This document shows, in pieces, positions 1 through 16,701 of a DNA stretch of 64,000 nt. The notes under the pieces are model-generated. The model saw only the letters and a list, made by a program, of their open reading frames with translations. It ran no database searches and was not told where the DNA came from. Both the position numbers and the translations under genes were made by a program. The first letter of the stretch is position 1. Each line of letters begins with the position of its first letter. The DNA comes from Suillus spraguei (lineage: Eukaryota; Basidiomycota; Agaricomycetes; Boletales; Suillaceae), in contig JABCPU010000277.1 of NCBI GenBank assembly GCA_016800925.1, positions 1 to 64,000 on the forward strand, read 5' to 3'.

Positions 1-611
1 AGCAGGAGCAGGAGGTGCTGGTGCTGGTGCTGGGTTGTTGAGGATGATTACGCCTTCTTCTTGCAGCACGGCGTGCTTCATGACTATTTATTGTAGCTGC
101 AGCAATATTTGCCATACGACGTTCATACTCATTCTGAAGTGCAGCAGGTGGAGGAATATAACCAAAGGGAGGCCCTAAGGCTGGAGCAGGAACAGGTTGA
201 CCAAAGGAAGGTCCTAAACTGGAGCAGCAACAGGTTGACCAAGGGAGGCCCCAAACTGGAGCAAGAATAGGTGGCCCAGGGGGTGGTGGTGGGTGGTGTA
301 GACGCCACCTGCGTTGAGCCTCATGATGCTCGATAACATGACGTGGCATATTAGGGAACCTTTGCATGGGAATAGGACCATGGTTCAAATTTCCCAAGAT
401 CTGAGGAATATTCTATGAACATATATCAGAATATGTCTTATGAAAAATTAGAAAAATAATTCTTACCATTTGAGCAGCATTTTCTAATGGTTGAGCTATA
501 GGAGCAGGATGGCGACGTGCAGGAGGGGAGCCAATATTTCGCTGATTTCTCTCAGCCTGACGTGCAGCAGCCTGTGCTCGCTGAGGAGAGGTAGGAGGAG
601 TGGAGGGATTC
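1..611 (-). pseudogene. Partial Helitron RepHel gene, N-terminal exons of the outer copy
   Basis: This is the mirror image of exon 2690-2834, intron 2835-2887 and the following exon of the inner copy, so it carries the N-terminal low-complexity part of a Helitron replicase-helicase. The intron corresponds to 414-466. Relative to the inner copy it has single-base deletions near 185-250 and one extra base near 34, which break the frame in the Pro-rich segment. The catalytic domains would lie before position 1 and cannot be judged. Confidence 0.7.
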
Positions 612-1602
612 CTATCAATAATAAATATCAGTCAAAAGAAATATATATGATGACAACCACATACATTAGAGAAGATATATGAAACAAAGAGAGAGGAGAG
701 CCAAACTTCCAACAGTCGTAGTTCCACTGTGTCAAAGATAAGCCATCATATCATATATAGATGACAAAATATCACATACCAAAGATACAAACGAATATTA
801 CTGAGAGTGACTGAAGAAGTACCAGCAGTTTCCAGGATGAGCTAATACCCTGGAAGTTCGATGTATGACAGTGCTAAGAACAGCTGAAAGCTGTCCGAGA
901 AATTATCCCGAAGGATAGGATGGCAACTGTAAGAAGGCTGCAAGCAGACCAACTTAGCACAGAAAAGTGCCCCGCCAATCCAAAATCTCTACACTGTAGT
1001 ATACCCAGAGGTCCAGAAACAACCAGCAAACACCTGCAGGAACAGATGGCCAGGGAAGTAGGACTTAGTTACACGTTTGTCTTGAATCGACAGGAGTTCG
1101 CGAGTCCAGATGGAATACAGGGCCAGTAACAAACAACAATCACACTCACTATGCTTCAAACTCCAAGATACGACCAGTCCAGGGTCCAGGTCCAGGTCCA
1201 GGTCCAGGTCCAGGGGGTCCAAAGGGTCCAAGAACACGTCAAAAAGCGAAAATGCCTGATATCTGATTACATAATCAATAATTTTTATCATAGTTTCAAT
1301 ATCTACACTATATGGGCTTACATGAATCAAGATATATCTACCAAAATGAAGCAGACAATGTAAAAAACAAACAGAGGTTGGGTATGTTGAGAAAGTATTA
1401 CTTTCTCAAGATGTGGTAAGGGGAGCAGTGGTGGGGGAAAAGAGGAAACGAAGATTGGAGCTCGAGGGTATATCTAGGGAACTACAGCGCACCAGCTGCG
1501 CAGTCACGTGACCAAATCACGCACAATCACACAACGGGGCAACAGTATTGAGTCGGCTCTTGAAAAAACCATGCGATATTTCCAAAAAGGACTTAAGCGA
1601 AA
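1..1602 (-). mobile_element. Outer Helitron, internal part (continues before window start)
   Basis: This stretch is the reverse complement of 1698 to about 3300, with paired coordinates summing to 3301 over most of its length. It is therefore a minus-strand copy of the same Helitron family. It lacks the first ~95 bp of the element. Those bases are found at 10433-10529, where they end in the family's 5' terminus. Joining 10433 to 1602 restores the sequence seen uninterrupted at 1690-1705 of the inner copy. The break lies between A (1602) and T (10433), the usual Helitron target. Four small indels against the inner copy occur in bases 1-260. The element's 3' end lies outside the window. Confidence 0.88.
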
Positions 1603-2689
1603 TCTATAAAGTAAGGGGGAAAGGTGGGAAGGTGTTCGCTAGCTCGCGTGGCTTTCGCTAAGGAGCGCTTGCTACGCTTAGTGCGCTTAGCTTGGTTATT
1701 TCGCTTAAGTCCTTTTTGGAAATATCGCATGGTTTTTTCAAGAGCCGACTCAATACTGTTGCCCCGTTGTGTGATTGTGCGTGATTTGGTCACGTGACTG
1801 CGCAGCTGGTGCGCTGTAGTTCCCTAGATATACCCTCGAGCTCCAATCTTCGTTTCCTCTTTTCCCCCACCACTGCTCCCCTTACCACATCTTGAGAAAG
1901 TAATACTTTCTCAACATACCCAACCTCTGTTTGTTTTTTACATTGTCTGCTTCATTTTGGTAGATATATCTTGATTCATGTAAGCCCATATAGTGTAGAT
2001 ATTGAAACTATGATAAAAATTATTGATTATGTAATCAGATATCAGGCATTTTCGCTTTTTGACGTGTTCTTGGACCCTTTGGACCCCCTGGACCTGGACC
2101 TGGACCTGGACCTGGACCCTGGACTGGTCGTATCTTGGAGTTTGAAGCATAGTGAGTGTGATTGTTGTTTGTTACTGGCCCTGTATTCCATCTGGACTCG
2201 CGAACTCCTGTCGATTCAAGACAAACGTGTAACTAAGTCCTACTTCCCTGGCCATCTGTTCCTGCAGGTGTTTGCTGGTTGTTTCTGGACCTCTGGGTAT
2301 ACTACAGTGTAGAGATTTTGGATTGGCGGGGCACTTTTCTGTGCTAAGTTGGTCTGCTTGCAGCCTTCTTACAGTTGCCATCCTATCCTTCGGGATAATT
2401 TCTCGGACAGCTTTCAGCTGTTCTTAGCACTGTCATACATCGAACTTCCAGGGTATTAGCTCATCCTGGAAACTGCTGGTACTTCTTCAGTCACTCTCAG
2501 TAATATTCGTTTGTATCTTTGGTATGTGATATTTTGTCATCTATATATGATATGATGGCTTATCTTTGACACAGTGGAACTACGACTGTTGGAAGTTTGG
2601 CTCTCCTCTCTCTTTGTTTCATATATCTTCTCTAATGTATGTGGTTGTCATCATATATATTTCTTTTGACTGATATTTATTATTGATAG

Positions 2690-8591
<5,902 letters not shown>

Positions 8592-8704
8592 ATTGAGAAT
8601 TGACTGATGTAGTTTTATGTAAAGTGATGTATAGTGTACTTTTAGTCTTGCTGAAATGGTGGTGAAATGTACATGTTTGTTTGAAGATTTACTATGATTA
8701 TCAG

Positions 8705-8942
8705 GATGAAGCCAAGGCCAGAAAGTCAAAAAGAGTGCGAAGCACTCTTTTTGGCTTTCTGTGCCTTGGGCAAAAGAAAATTATTGGGATGAAGCCAAGG
8801 CCAGGAAGGCAAAAAGAGTGCGAAGCACTCTTTTTGCCTTCCTGTGCCTTGGGCAAAGTGAATTATTAGGATGAAGCCTTGGACAGGAAGCAAAAGGAGT
8901 GCGAAGCACTCCTTTTGCTTCCTGTGCCGAAGGCACAACGGG
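8705..8942 (+). repeat. Three tandem palindromes at the Helitron 3' subterminus
   Basis: Three ~80-bp units each contain a near-perfect palindrome around AGAGTGCGAAGCACTCT flanked by inverted AGGAAGGCAAA / TTTGCCTTCCT arms (a hairpin of about 40 bp). Units are joined by GGGATGAAGCCAAGGCC-like spacers. The last unit is followed by the small terminal hairpin and the CTCG end. Similar hairpins near Helitron 3' ends act as termination signals; having several is family-specific here. Confidence 0.85.
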
Positions 8943-8953
8943 TGGTGGACTCG

Positions 8954-10432
8954 TCTATAAAGTAAGGGGGGAAAGGTGGGAATGTGCTCGCTAGCTCACG
9001 TGGCTTTCGCTTAGGAGCGCTTGCTACGCTTAGCTCGCTTAACACCTTTTTGGAAATTTCTCGCATGGTTTTTTTCAAGTGCCGACACAGTTGTCCCATT
9101 GTGTGATTGCGTGGATTTGTCATGTGCAGCGCCACACGTGTTGAAATTTGCCACGGGTTGTCTGAAGCTGGGGTAAAAACAAATTATGGGTTGTCATTTG
9201 CCACAGGTTGTCTGAAGCTGGGGGAAAATGAAATTATTAGGATGGAGCTGAGGCCAGGGAGCCAAAAGGGAGAGTGAAGGCAAAAGTGAAGGCAAAAAGG
9301 AGTGCAAAGGAGTGGAAAGCAAAAAAGGAGGGCAAGCCAAAAATGAGTGCAATTGCAGAAGATGGCTGATAGGTAAAAACAGAAGGAACTCATCAGGGGC
9401 TGGAAGGAGTGGTGGCACCATGGTCAAGTCATCAGGAACAGGTTGATACCTATAACAAGCTACTCCATCAGGTACCAATACCAGGTTGGAAGTTGCCAGC
9501 AGGCTGGAAGTGTCCTCCCCTACCCTCAGGAAACATCTTCTGATAGATTTCTCTTAGATTGATTATAATTTTGGCTATCAAAGAATCTAAACTTTGTCAT
9601 TTGAAAAATCATTTTATTTGTTTCAAAAGCTGCTATGATCATTAGGATGGAGAGATGGGGGGACAGAAGAGCATGGGGAGGAGAGAATGAAGGCATGGGA
9701 GACAGGAGGTGGGAGACAGGAGACAGGAGATGAGAGACGGGAGACAGGAGATGGGAGACAGGAGATGGGAGATGGGAGATGGGAGATGGGAGATGGGAGA
9801 TGGGAGATGGGAGATGGGAGACAGGAGACAGGAGATGGGAGACAGGAGATGGGAGACACAAGATGGGAGATGGGAGACACAAGATGGGAGACAGCAGACT
9901 GGTAAGAGGAAATGAGAGACAGGAGACCAGTAACAGGAGATAGGAGATGGGAGATGGGACACTTGCATGATTTTGTTGTGTGACAACTTAATACTGTTGC
10001 CCCCTATTAAAACTTGACACAAAAGATTTATTCAAGTTAATAGTTTGCAGTAAATAATAATTAAAAAATCAAAATCAAATGCAATGACATGAGGATGAGA
10101 TGGGCAATAAACTCACAAAGATGGTGATGTGGTACTTTTACTTCTCTCAAAATATTGGTTAAAGTTATAATTTATTTGAAGACCAATTATCATTATTAAA
10201 GATAATTATTAGGATGAAGCCAAGGCCAGAAAGCCAAAAAGAGTGTGGGCAAAAGAGAATTATTGGGATGAAGCCAAGGCCAGGAAGGCAAAAAGAGTGC
10301 GAAGCACTCTTTTTGCCTTCCTGTGCCTTGGGCAAAGTGAATTATTAGGATGAAGCCTTGGACAGGAAGCAAAAGGAGTGCGAAGCACTCCTTTTGCTTC
10401 CTGTGCCGAAGGCACAACGGGTGGTGGACTCG
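8954..10432 (+). mobile_element. Non-autonomous Helitron (copy A) directly downstream of Helitron copy 1
   Basis: It starts with the same TCTATAAAGTAAGG 5' end and finishes with the same palindromes and GGACTCG 3' end (10432, followed by T) as the full element, but encodes no RepHel. Its 5' end abuts the 3' end of copy 1 with no base between (CTCG|TCTATAA at 8953/8954). The interior holds a duplicated ~50-bp segment (9130-9230), a GGGAGAT minisatellite (9690-9960) and a partly deleted first palindrome (10208-10250). It is presumably mobilised in trans by RepHel proteins. Confidence 0.87.
9690..9960 (+). repeat. GGGAGAT/GGGAGAC minisatellite
   Basis: A 7-bp unit, GGGAGAT with GGGAGAC and AGGAGAT variants, is repeated about 35 times inside the non-autonomous Helitron. 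Long open frames on both strands here are only repeat translations. Confidence 0.9.
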
Positions 10433-10529
10433 TAACCGAGCTAAGCGCACTAAGCGTAGCAAGCGCTCCTTAGCGAAAGCCACGCGAGCTAGCGAACACC
10501 TTCCCACCTTTCCCCCCTTACTTTATAGA
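10433..10529 (-). mobile_element. Outer Helitron, 5'-terminal 97 bp
   Basis: Read on the minus strand this begins TCTATAAAGTAAGGGGGG at 10529, preceded by A (10530), and matches the first ~95 bp of Helitron copy 1 (one extra G and one A/G change). It breaks off at 10433 exactly where the inserted Helitron pair ends. It is the missing end of the outer copy at 1-1602. Confidence 0.88.
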
Positions 10530-10530
10530 T

Positions 10531-12313
10531 ATAGATTGCTACATCGTCCTGGAATCTCTGAACTCCCCTGACAGCTCATTCCGGACGCCAATATACATAG
10601 TCATTCGATATCTCCTGCATTTCCTACCCAAGGGCCATGAAAATAATGAAGATAAAACCGCATCTGCCATGTCATGGATCTTGAAGATTTCGACAAATCC
10701 TGATGTTTTCAAGTTGGCACTTGACTTGATGGTCACCATGTCCTACCAGCCACTGAATATCCAGTTATCATTGTTGATCCAGAAAGTGCTAGACATGTTC
10801 AAGGAATGTTTTAACTCTTCGCCAGTAGACAAAAGCAACGCGGTGTCATTTGGGAGGGCGTTGATCTACATTTCCTGGAAAATTGACGGGGCGATGAAGA
10901 TACTCGGTAGACCCACACCAGTTTGGAAGCACTGGTCATCGTGGCGCAGTCTGTATTTTCCTCAGGCACTGGAACATTGCCGTACTTCATTCCACCGAAT
11001 GAAGGAGACGGTTTCTACAGATCCACGGGAGCAAGCGAACGACACGCCCACTGCTCTGCGTATGGCACTAGGCGCTGGGATGGATAATTTTGTCAATCCA
11101 GACAAGGAGGATGAATATGTAGAATTGGTTTGGCATGGCAAATTCGGATCGGAACTCAATTTCCAGGACGTTGAAGTTGACTGGCTCATGGAATGCGCAA
11201 GACATTTTCATGAGGCCGAAGACTTTAATGCAGCAGGAGATGCTCTCCTCTTGCTCAGTGACCTCAAGAACATCAGTCAGGACTCCATCGTTCCATTTTT
11301 GAATAACAGATCTGGATCGCCTAGATTGCGTCATTGCGCACTTCGTGCTGCTTGTCGGGCTGTTAACATCAACTCGCCCTGCGATCCATCTTTCATAGAG
11401 GCTGTCCTTACTACAGTCAACATCCCCCCCATCCGACGTGGACACAATGACGACTCTTTCGCCAATGTAATTGACCTCCTCAAACTCCCTGATTGGCCAC
11501 AACTTCATCCCCTGCTAGGCTCCCCGCTTATTGACATTCAGCGTCTCGTATTTGTTGTACTGTCGGCTTAACAATACTGCGAATTTTGATCAATACTACA
11601 GTGCACTCATTGATTTTATGCATCGAGCTAATGGCCCTGACTCCAAACGTGCTGCTGTATACGTCGCTTATCACATCAGACGAGCTCTAGCTACGATCAC
11701 CGAAACTCCCAGCTCAAGTATTCCAGTATCTTCACAGACCGCAGACCTTTCCACGCTCTCCCGAGCCCTACTCCGCATGGTTTCATCCGAATCCGAATCC
11801 GAATTCTATGATCATGTCTTCTATTTCCGTCTCATATTCACTCTTACGAGTCGTCCCAACTGGCTCCATCGCTTACGGGAAGATGGCCACATCAAGAGAT
11901 GCCTCGAAATCATGTCTGATGTGTCCAAATCGAAATATCATACTTCCTTCTTTTATCTCGCTGGAATCTTCCTCCGCATCGAAGTCACTTCTGGAGAGCA
12001 GTCCTCCGCGTCACGAAAGTGGTGGGACTTGATGAAGGTGGCATGGGACATCGCAGGCCGTAACGCTGGGGATGATTCCAATGTTCTGGATCATTCAGAT
12101 AGCATTGAAATTCTTGATGTTCTGGTCACCACCACGAAGGTTCACATGCCAGATGCTTCAGAGAGCGACCTCGAAGTCCTCCGTAATGGGCTGGATGGCG
12201 CAATTCTCAAGTTGGAATTGCGACAATATCCAGTGTCCAAGGAAATTAAAATCATAGATGAGATGGAATATTTGAAAAGACGGAGCCGTCGTCCTAGATT
12301 ATCAACGCTGTAG
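10531..12313 (+). pseudogene. C-terminal part of a DUF6535-type gene, cut by the Helitron
   Basis: An open frame begins at the Helitron boundary (ATA GAT TGC at 10531) and runs to 11571 without needing its own start; the first internal Met is at 10669. A second segment (11573-12313) continues in another frame. The join near 11548-11601 is either a short intron or a 1-nt frameshift; the second frame already reads plausibly from about 11573, so I favour a frameshift. The helical, Trp/Leu-rich sequence with Cys/Arg-rich segments resembles the C-terminal region of basidiomycete DUF6535 proteins, whose N-terminus has membrane segments. That N-terminus is absent here and should lie beyond the outer Helitron's other end, outside the window. 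The family call is from memory and moderate. No transcript could read through more than 10 kb of Helitron, so the gene is disrupted. Confidence 0.55.
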
Positions 12314-12868
12314 GAACTCAATTATTTTTATCTCCAGTTATATTTACACTGCCCATGGCGGTATTGTATTACCCAGACTCCATTGTACAAGTTCTTCTGT
12401 AGGATGCATGCAAATCTATGTTTGACAACTACTATAATGTGGTCGTGGCGTGGAGGGGGATCATGATATATTCTCTTGTTCCCAACACCTGTTCCATGAT
12501 GTACCATGTGTGAAATGCTTGAAATTCAACTGTGAGGAACCGTCAGTTATCGACAACGTGTTGGTGGTGACGGGCGGGTGACCAGACGGAATCTACAGGA
12601 AAAGCCGTGCTTCGGGGCCTATAATCACCCGTACTTGAGATACGCGAGAGCATTGAATAAGGGAGAATGCGGAATAAAGAATATTAGTTACGATGTTTCG
12701 GAACAAGGGCTAGCACTGGTACCAACACTCTCCCAGTCGTTTCCTTTGCAACATAGGCTTCGTCACCATATTGAATGCAAACCCCAAACCTGCAATTGTC
12801 AGCACAAGTAACACTTTATTGAAATTCTCGCGAGTCACTGAGAACGTCAAACGGGCCCAAACGTTCCG
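12314..12868. other. Intergenic, no gene seen
   Basis: This is the 3' flank of the disrupted host gene up to the first tRNA-like array. One 77-codon open frame (12578-12811) has no recognisable features and is not called. Confidence 0.5.
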
Positions 12869-12869
12869 T

Positions 12870-13560
12870 TACGGTGAGCTCCTAAAGAAACCACCCATGT
12901 AGTGAATGTCAAAGTGTGTTCCGATAGAAAAACCTCGGCAGGTTTCGAACCTACACAGTCCAAGAGAAACAGATTTTGACTCTGTTGTGGCAACCACTTA
13001 GTTAAGACCAGTTACGGTGAACTTCTAAAGAAACCATTCATGAATGTCAAAGTGTGTTCCGATAGAAAAAGGTGGCTCGGCAGGTTTCGAACCGGCACAG
13101 TTGAAGACAAGCAGATTTTGATTCTGTTGTGGCAACCACCTGGTTAAGACCAGTTAGGGTGCAGTGCTAAAGAAAGAAATTGTCCATGAGTGAATATCAA
13201 GGTGTGTTCCAGTAGAAAAACCACGTCGTCGCCAGGTTTCGTAAACAGAATTTTGATTCTGTTGTGGCAACCACCGGGCCAAGACCAGTTACAGTGAAGT
13301 TCTAGAGACATGAGTGATTATCAAGGTGTGTTCCGATAAAAAAAGTCTTGTCGTCGGCAGGTTTGAAACCTGCATAGTTCAAGAGAACCAGATTTTGATT
13401 CTGTTGTAGCAACCACCTGGCTAAGACCATTTATGGTGAACTTCTAAAGAAACCGTCCATAAATGAATGTCAAAGTGTGTTCGGATAGAAAAAAATTGTA
13501 GTTGAGCAGGTTTCGAACCTGTGTAGTCCAAGATTGATTGCGTTGTGGTAACCACACTAC
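12870..13560 (-). repeat. tRNA-Leu-like tandem array 1 (about 5 units)
   Basis: About five diverged ~140-bp units. On the minus strand a unit reads: A-box-like TAGCCTGGTGG, an ACAGA/TCTGT stem closing the 7-nt loop ATCAAAA (U33, anticodon CAA), a variable-arm-like stretch, a T-arm GCAGG-TTCGAAA-CCTGC containing a perfect B box GGTTCGAAACC, a CGACGAC-like 3' segment, then a T-run typical of a Pol III terminator, then a ~55-bp spacer. The 5' acceptor strand does not pair well with the 3' segment, so these are tRNA-like pseudo-genes or SINE-like units, not normal tRNAs. Unit 3 (about 13225-13250) has lost part of the T-arm. Confidence 0.72.
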
Positions 13561-13950
13561 TTTCACTCTTCCACTTGACGAGACCTTTTAAAATCCTGAG
13601 CCCCTGATTGACACGACCTGCAAAGATGACCTGCATAATAAAGTTCGAATCTGAACGTCCATGAGATAATAAAACTGCGCCGACGAGGGACGAAGACTAA
13701 GATGATTCTAATTCATCAGCGGGAGCAGTAGGAGGTTCAACATGATTGACATTACCACTAAGTATACTACATGAAGTTACTAGAAACATAGAAGGAATCA
13801 GCAAATATTAAAAAACGAGGACAATGAGACATGGAGGATTAAAGACGGATGTCTCGTCTTCCCACAAGACGGTGGCCATGCAGCAATCCAGTTCAACATC
13901 CAAAACACAACATCGAGAGACCAAACGCGACCTCGAACTCGACATCAGTG
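13561..13950. repeat. Unique block adjoining array 1 (segmental duplicate of 25196-25591)
   Basis: No gene is recognised. The block aligns with 25196-25591: shared anchors include CATGATTGACATTACCAC, AGTATAC...CATGAAGTT, GAACACAACATCGAGA-like and CCTCGAACTCGACATC. It sits next to a tRNA-like array in both places. Similarity stops just after CGACATC (about 13949). Confidence 0.7.
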
Positions 13951-14727
13951 GTGTGAACTTGGGCCCAAATTGTTGGGCGAGCGAGCAATCGAAGAAGAGG
14001 CGATAGAAGAATGCGATTTAAGATCAAAAGCAACAGACACAGGAAGACGACCGATTTGAAAGAGGTCCCAATGATAAAACTCACTCCCTTCGTTATGGTA
14101 GCAGAATAAATCTACACGATGGTCGCACAGGGTGTTCGGAGACCAATGGAGGCACTAGGAAGGCTCTGAGAAGTGGAAGCCTTGGAAGTAGAGCTCCAGA
14201 GAACCACCATCCCCGAGCCCAAGCTTGCCTCAGCGAAAGACTGCGCCGAAGCGGATGTTTATACACACCTTGCATAGAAGAATACTCAGGCTGGCTACGC
14301 GTGAGGAGGTATAAACCGCGGCCAAGAATGTCTTAAATAGGCAAACTTTCGGCTGAACATCATAGGGACAACCAAACAAGGCCGCCCACATCTCCGCCGA
14401 GTCTGACATCAAAGGTAGGACCCAACAAGGGACCTACTGAGGGAATTGCAGCCTTACAACCTCACGGGCAGACGCTGCCTGCGCTCACTCCCAGATATCC
14501 TATGTCAATCTACCACCTCTCATCCGTATACAACTAGGAACCAGGAAAAGTATCACGCGGTGCCGTATACTCAATACCCGACCATACTCAAAATTGTTTT
14601 TCTACTTCACATTTTGTATTCATTAAGAAAATAAAATATTAGATATGTTAGTCATACCCAGTGACTAGAGTCCGGTCCATTGTTCATTGACAATAATATA
14701 TTTATATTCGCCTAACTGAGTGATCGT
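13951..14727. other. Intergenic, no gene seen
   Basis: Short open frames on both strands lack family features. AT-rich sequence at 14590-14660 precedes the 3' end of the minus-strand transporter gene. Confidence 0.4.
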
Positions 14728-16701
14728 TCAAAACTTGCCCCATAGCCGTCCGAGATGGAGGTACTGTGCCACAAGTAGCAATGCAACACCAAATATAATG
14801 CTGCCACCTGAGCAAGATCAATATTCACTCAAAGACCACATGTGTCATAAACTTGCCTGAATAATAACCCGCAGCGATAAACCCTCCTGTTGCGGTGCTG
14901 ATTGCGCCTGATATCGGAGGACCTGCAACACCCCCAAGAGCAATGAAGGACATGAACATTCCCACTCGACCCCCCGTGTCTTCTGGTTGCCCCATTTTTC
15001 CAAGAGGTGTAGGGTATAGAGAGACGTATGCTCCGAAGGAGAATCTAGATGAATTAGCTAAGCAGCTAGCTGTGAATACGTGCAGCGCGTACCCGTAAAT
15101 GGCAGCAATTGCAATAAGCTGGGATTCATTTTTAGCAAATGGCCAAGCGATTGTCACGATTCCCGTAATAGTAGTCGAAATTGCCATGGTGTTGATAGCA
15201 CCTGTCAAATCCTCAATTGATATTAACGCAGTTCCACAGTCAGCGAGACCTACCGATTTTATCTGCCATCAGCCCAGATAACACACGCAATGCAGATGCC
15301 GCATTGGCAATCGCGAGTATGTAAAATGAAAAATCTTTCGAGACACCAATTGCCACAGCGCTCACAGAGAGATATGTTAACACTGATGAAACCAAAATAT
15401 CAGGAGCTACAATAACAAGCACAACGGTCGTACCTGTGTCAAGACCTAAAAGTATAATAAATCCTGAGATACAATAGACGGTAAATGCTTTGTTGCGGAA
15501 TTCTTTGAGATTGAAGAGTCCCCCACGAACGTCGACGGGCGGGAGCCGTCGTTTTATTAACTTGCGAAATGTGTCAACCAAAGAGAAATCGACAAGTGCT
15601 GGCGACATACTATGTTGGCTGCCCCCAGGGTAGCCATCAAAATGAATCCAAACACCCGGACTGTCCATCTAAACCTGTAATTGTATAAATGTATATGGAT
15701 TGCTCCACGATTAATCGAACGAACCTACCCAATTGATGGAATCAAATTTTGAGCCGCTACAGGAAACGCGATGGTGCCGAGTGCACTACCAACGCCGGAA
15801 ATCGATAAAGCCAAGTTATGTCTCTTGGAGAACCAATGTGATATGACGATAACTACGGGATTCCACATGATGCCACAGCCCAGTCCCAAGCCGATACCCT
15901 GTGTCAGGAAGAGCTGCCAGAATTGAGTGCATTCCGCAATTAAGAAAGTGCACGCGACAAAGACGCAGCTAGCGGCGAAGAATGGCATTCTGAAATGTCC
16001 CAGGTCGAACATCCGCCCCGCTGCAAGCGATAGAAAGCACGCGAGCGCATACTAGCAAAACAAGTGAGCTATGCAAATTTACTAGTCCAAGAAAGAAACA
16101 CACCTGTGTAGAACCGATCCATGCTCTGGATGATGCAAGAAATCAATCATTCATGCAAAATTGCATCAAATAAACCTAGTGCCTTACATAGTCGAAGGAG
16201 AATAGTGGAGGAGTAGATTTTCCTCGTAATACGCTTGGAAGATCTGAAAGGGAGAAAGTTATAGAAACTGCAAGAGCGTGATAGTAATCCTCACTCACAC
16301 CCCATGAAAGTATGAAACCAAGCCTAGTAAAACCTTCTTGAGCCGAACTAAGGAGAGAATCAGGCACAGCTTACGTAGAGAACATCACCAATGCGGCACT
16401 GCAACCCAAAGATGTTAGTAACTCAGAACTGTTAGACGGATTGAAAGTGTACTGACGCAAAAACCACAAGCCATGCTCTTAGTCCCCCATCTGGTGCTTC
16501 ATCTGGTGCTTCATCAGGATTTGTTCCGTGCTCCTGAGAAACTTGTTCATCCGAGATTTCTGGGCTGACAGCTGCTCTTGTCATATCGTAAGGCAAGATA
16601 GTGACAAGTGCATCGGAGCCATTTCCCTGCAAAGCCTCTATTCTTAGGGACTTCTCGACGAACATAGCTTGTCCTGCCGACACACAGTAGGGAACAGACA
16701 A
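14728..16701 (-). CDS. MFS transporter, monocarboxylate-permease-like
   Basis: A multi-exon gene for a plasma-membrane or organelle carrier of the major facilitator superfamily. The N-terminus is acidic, then PDGGLRAWLVV leads into the first membrane helix (about 16440-16480), as in fungal monocarboxylate transporter-like proteins (MCH family). Exons at 15725-16012, 15240-15668 and 14857-15208 carry hydrophobic helices and an ADKIGRSR-type loop after about TM8. The last exon (14728-14807) encodes a final hydrophobic helix and ends in TGA at 14728-14730. The last intron (14808-14856) has a GC donor (GCAAGT) and AG acceptor. The start is ambiguous among Mets at 16701 and further in. Substrate cannot be assigned. 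The gene is absent from the second unit of the local duplication. Confidence 0.8.

Noticed and set aside
1971..2312. 113-codon open frames on both strands (also 989-1330 and 41931-42272)
   Set aside because: They span a GGACCT hexamer repeat, mirror each other in the inverted copies, and have no family features or conserved frame in copy 2.
8681..8938. Short open frames over the Helitron 3' palindromes (also 35272-35725 and 10196-10507)
   Set aside because: They arise from the hairpin repeats and recur on both strands.
9526..10022. Open frames over the GGGAGAT tract
   Set aside because: Repeat translations as above.
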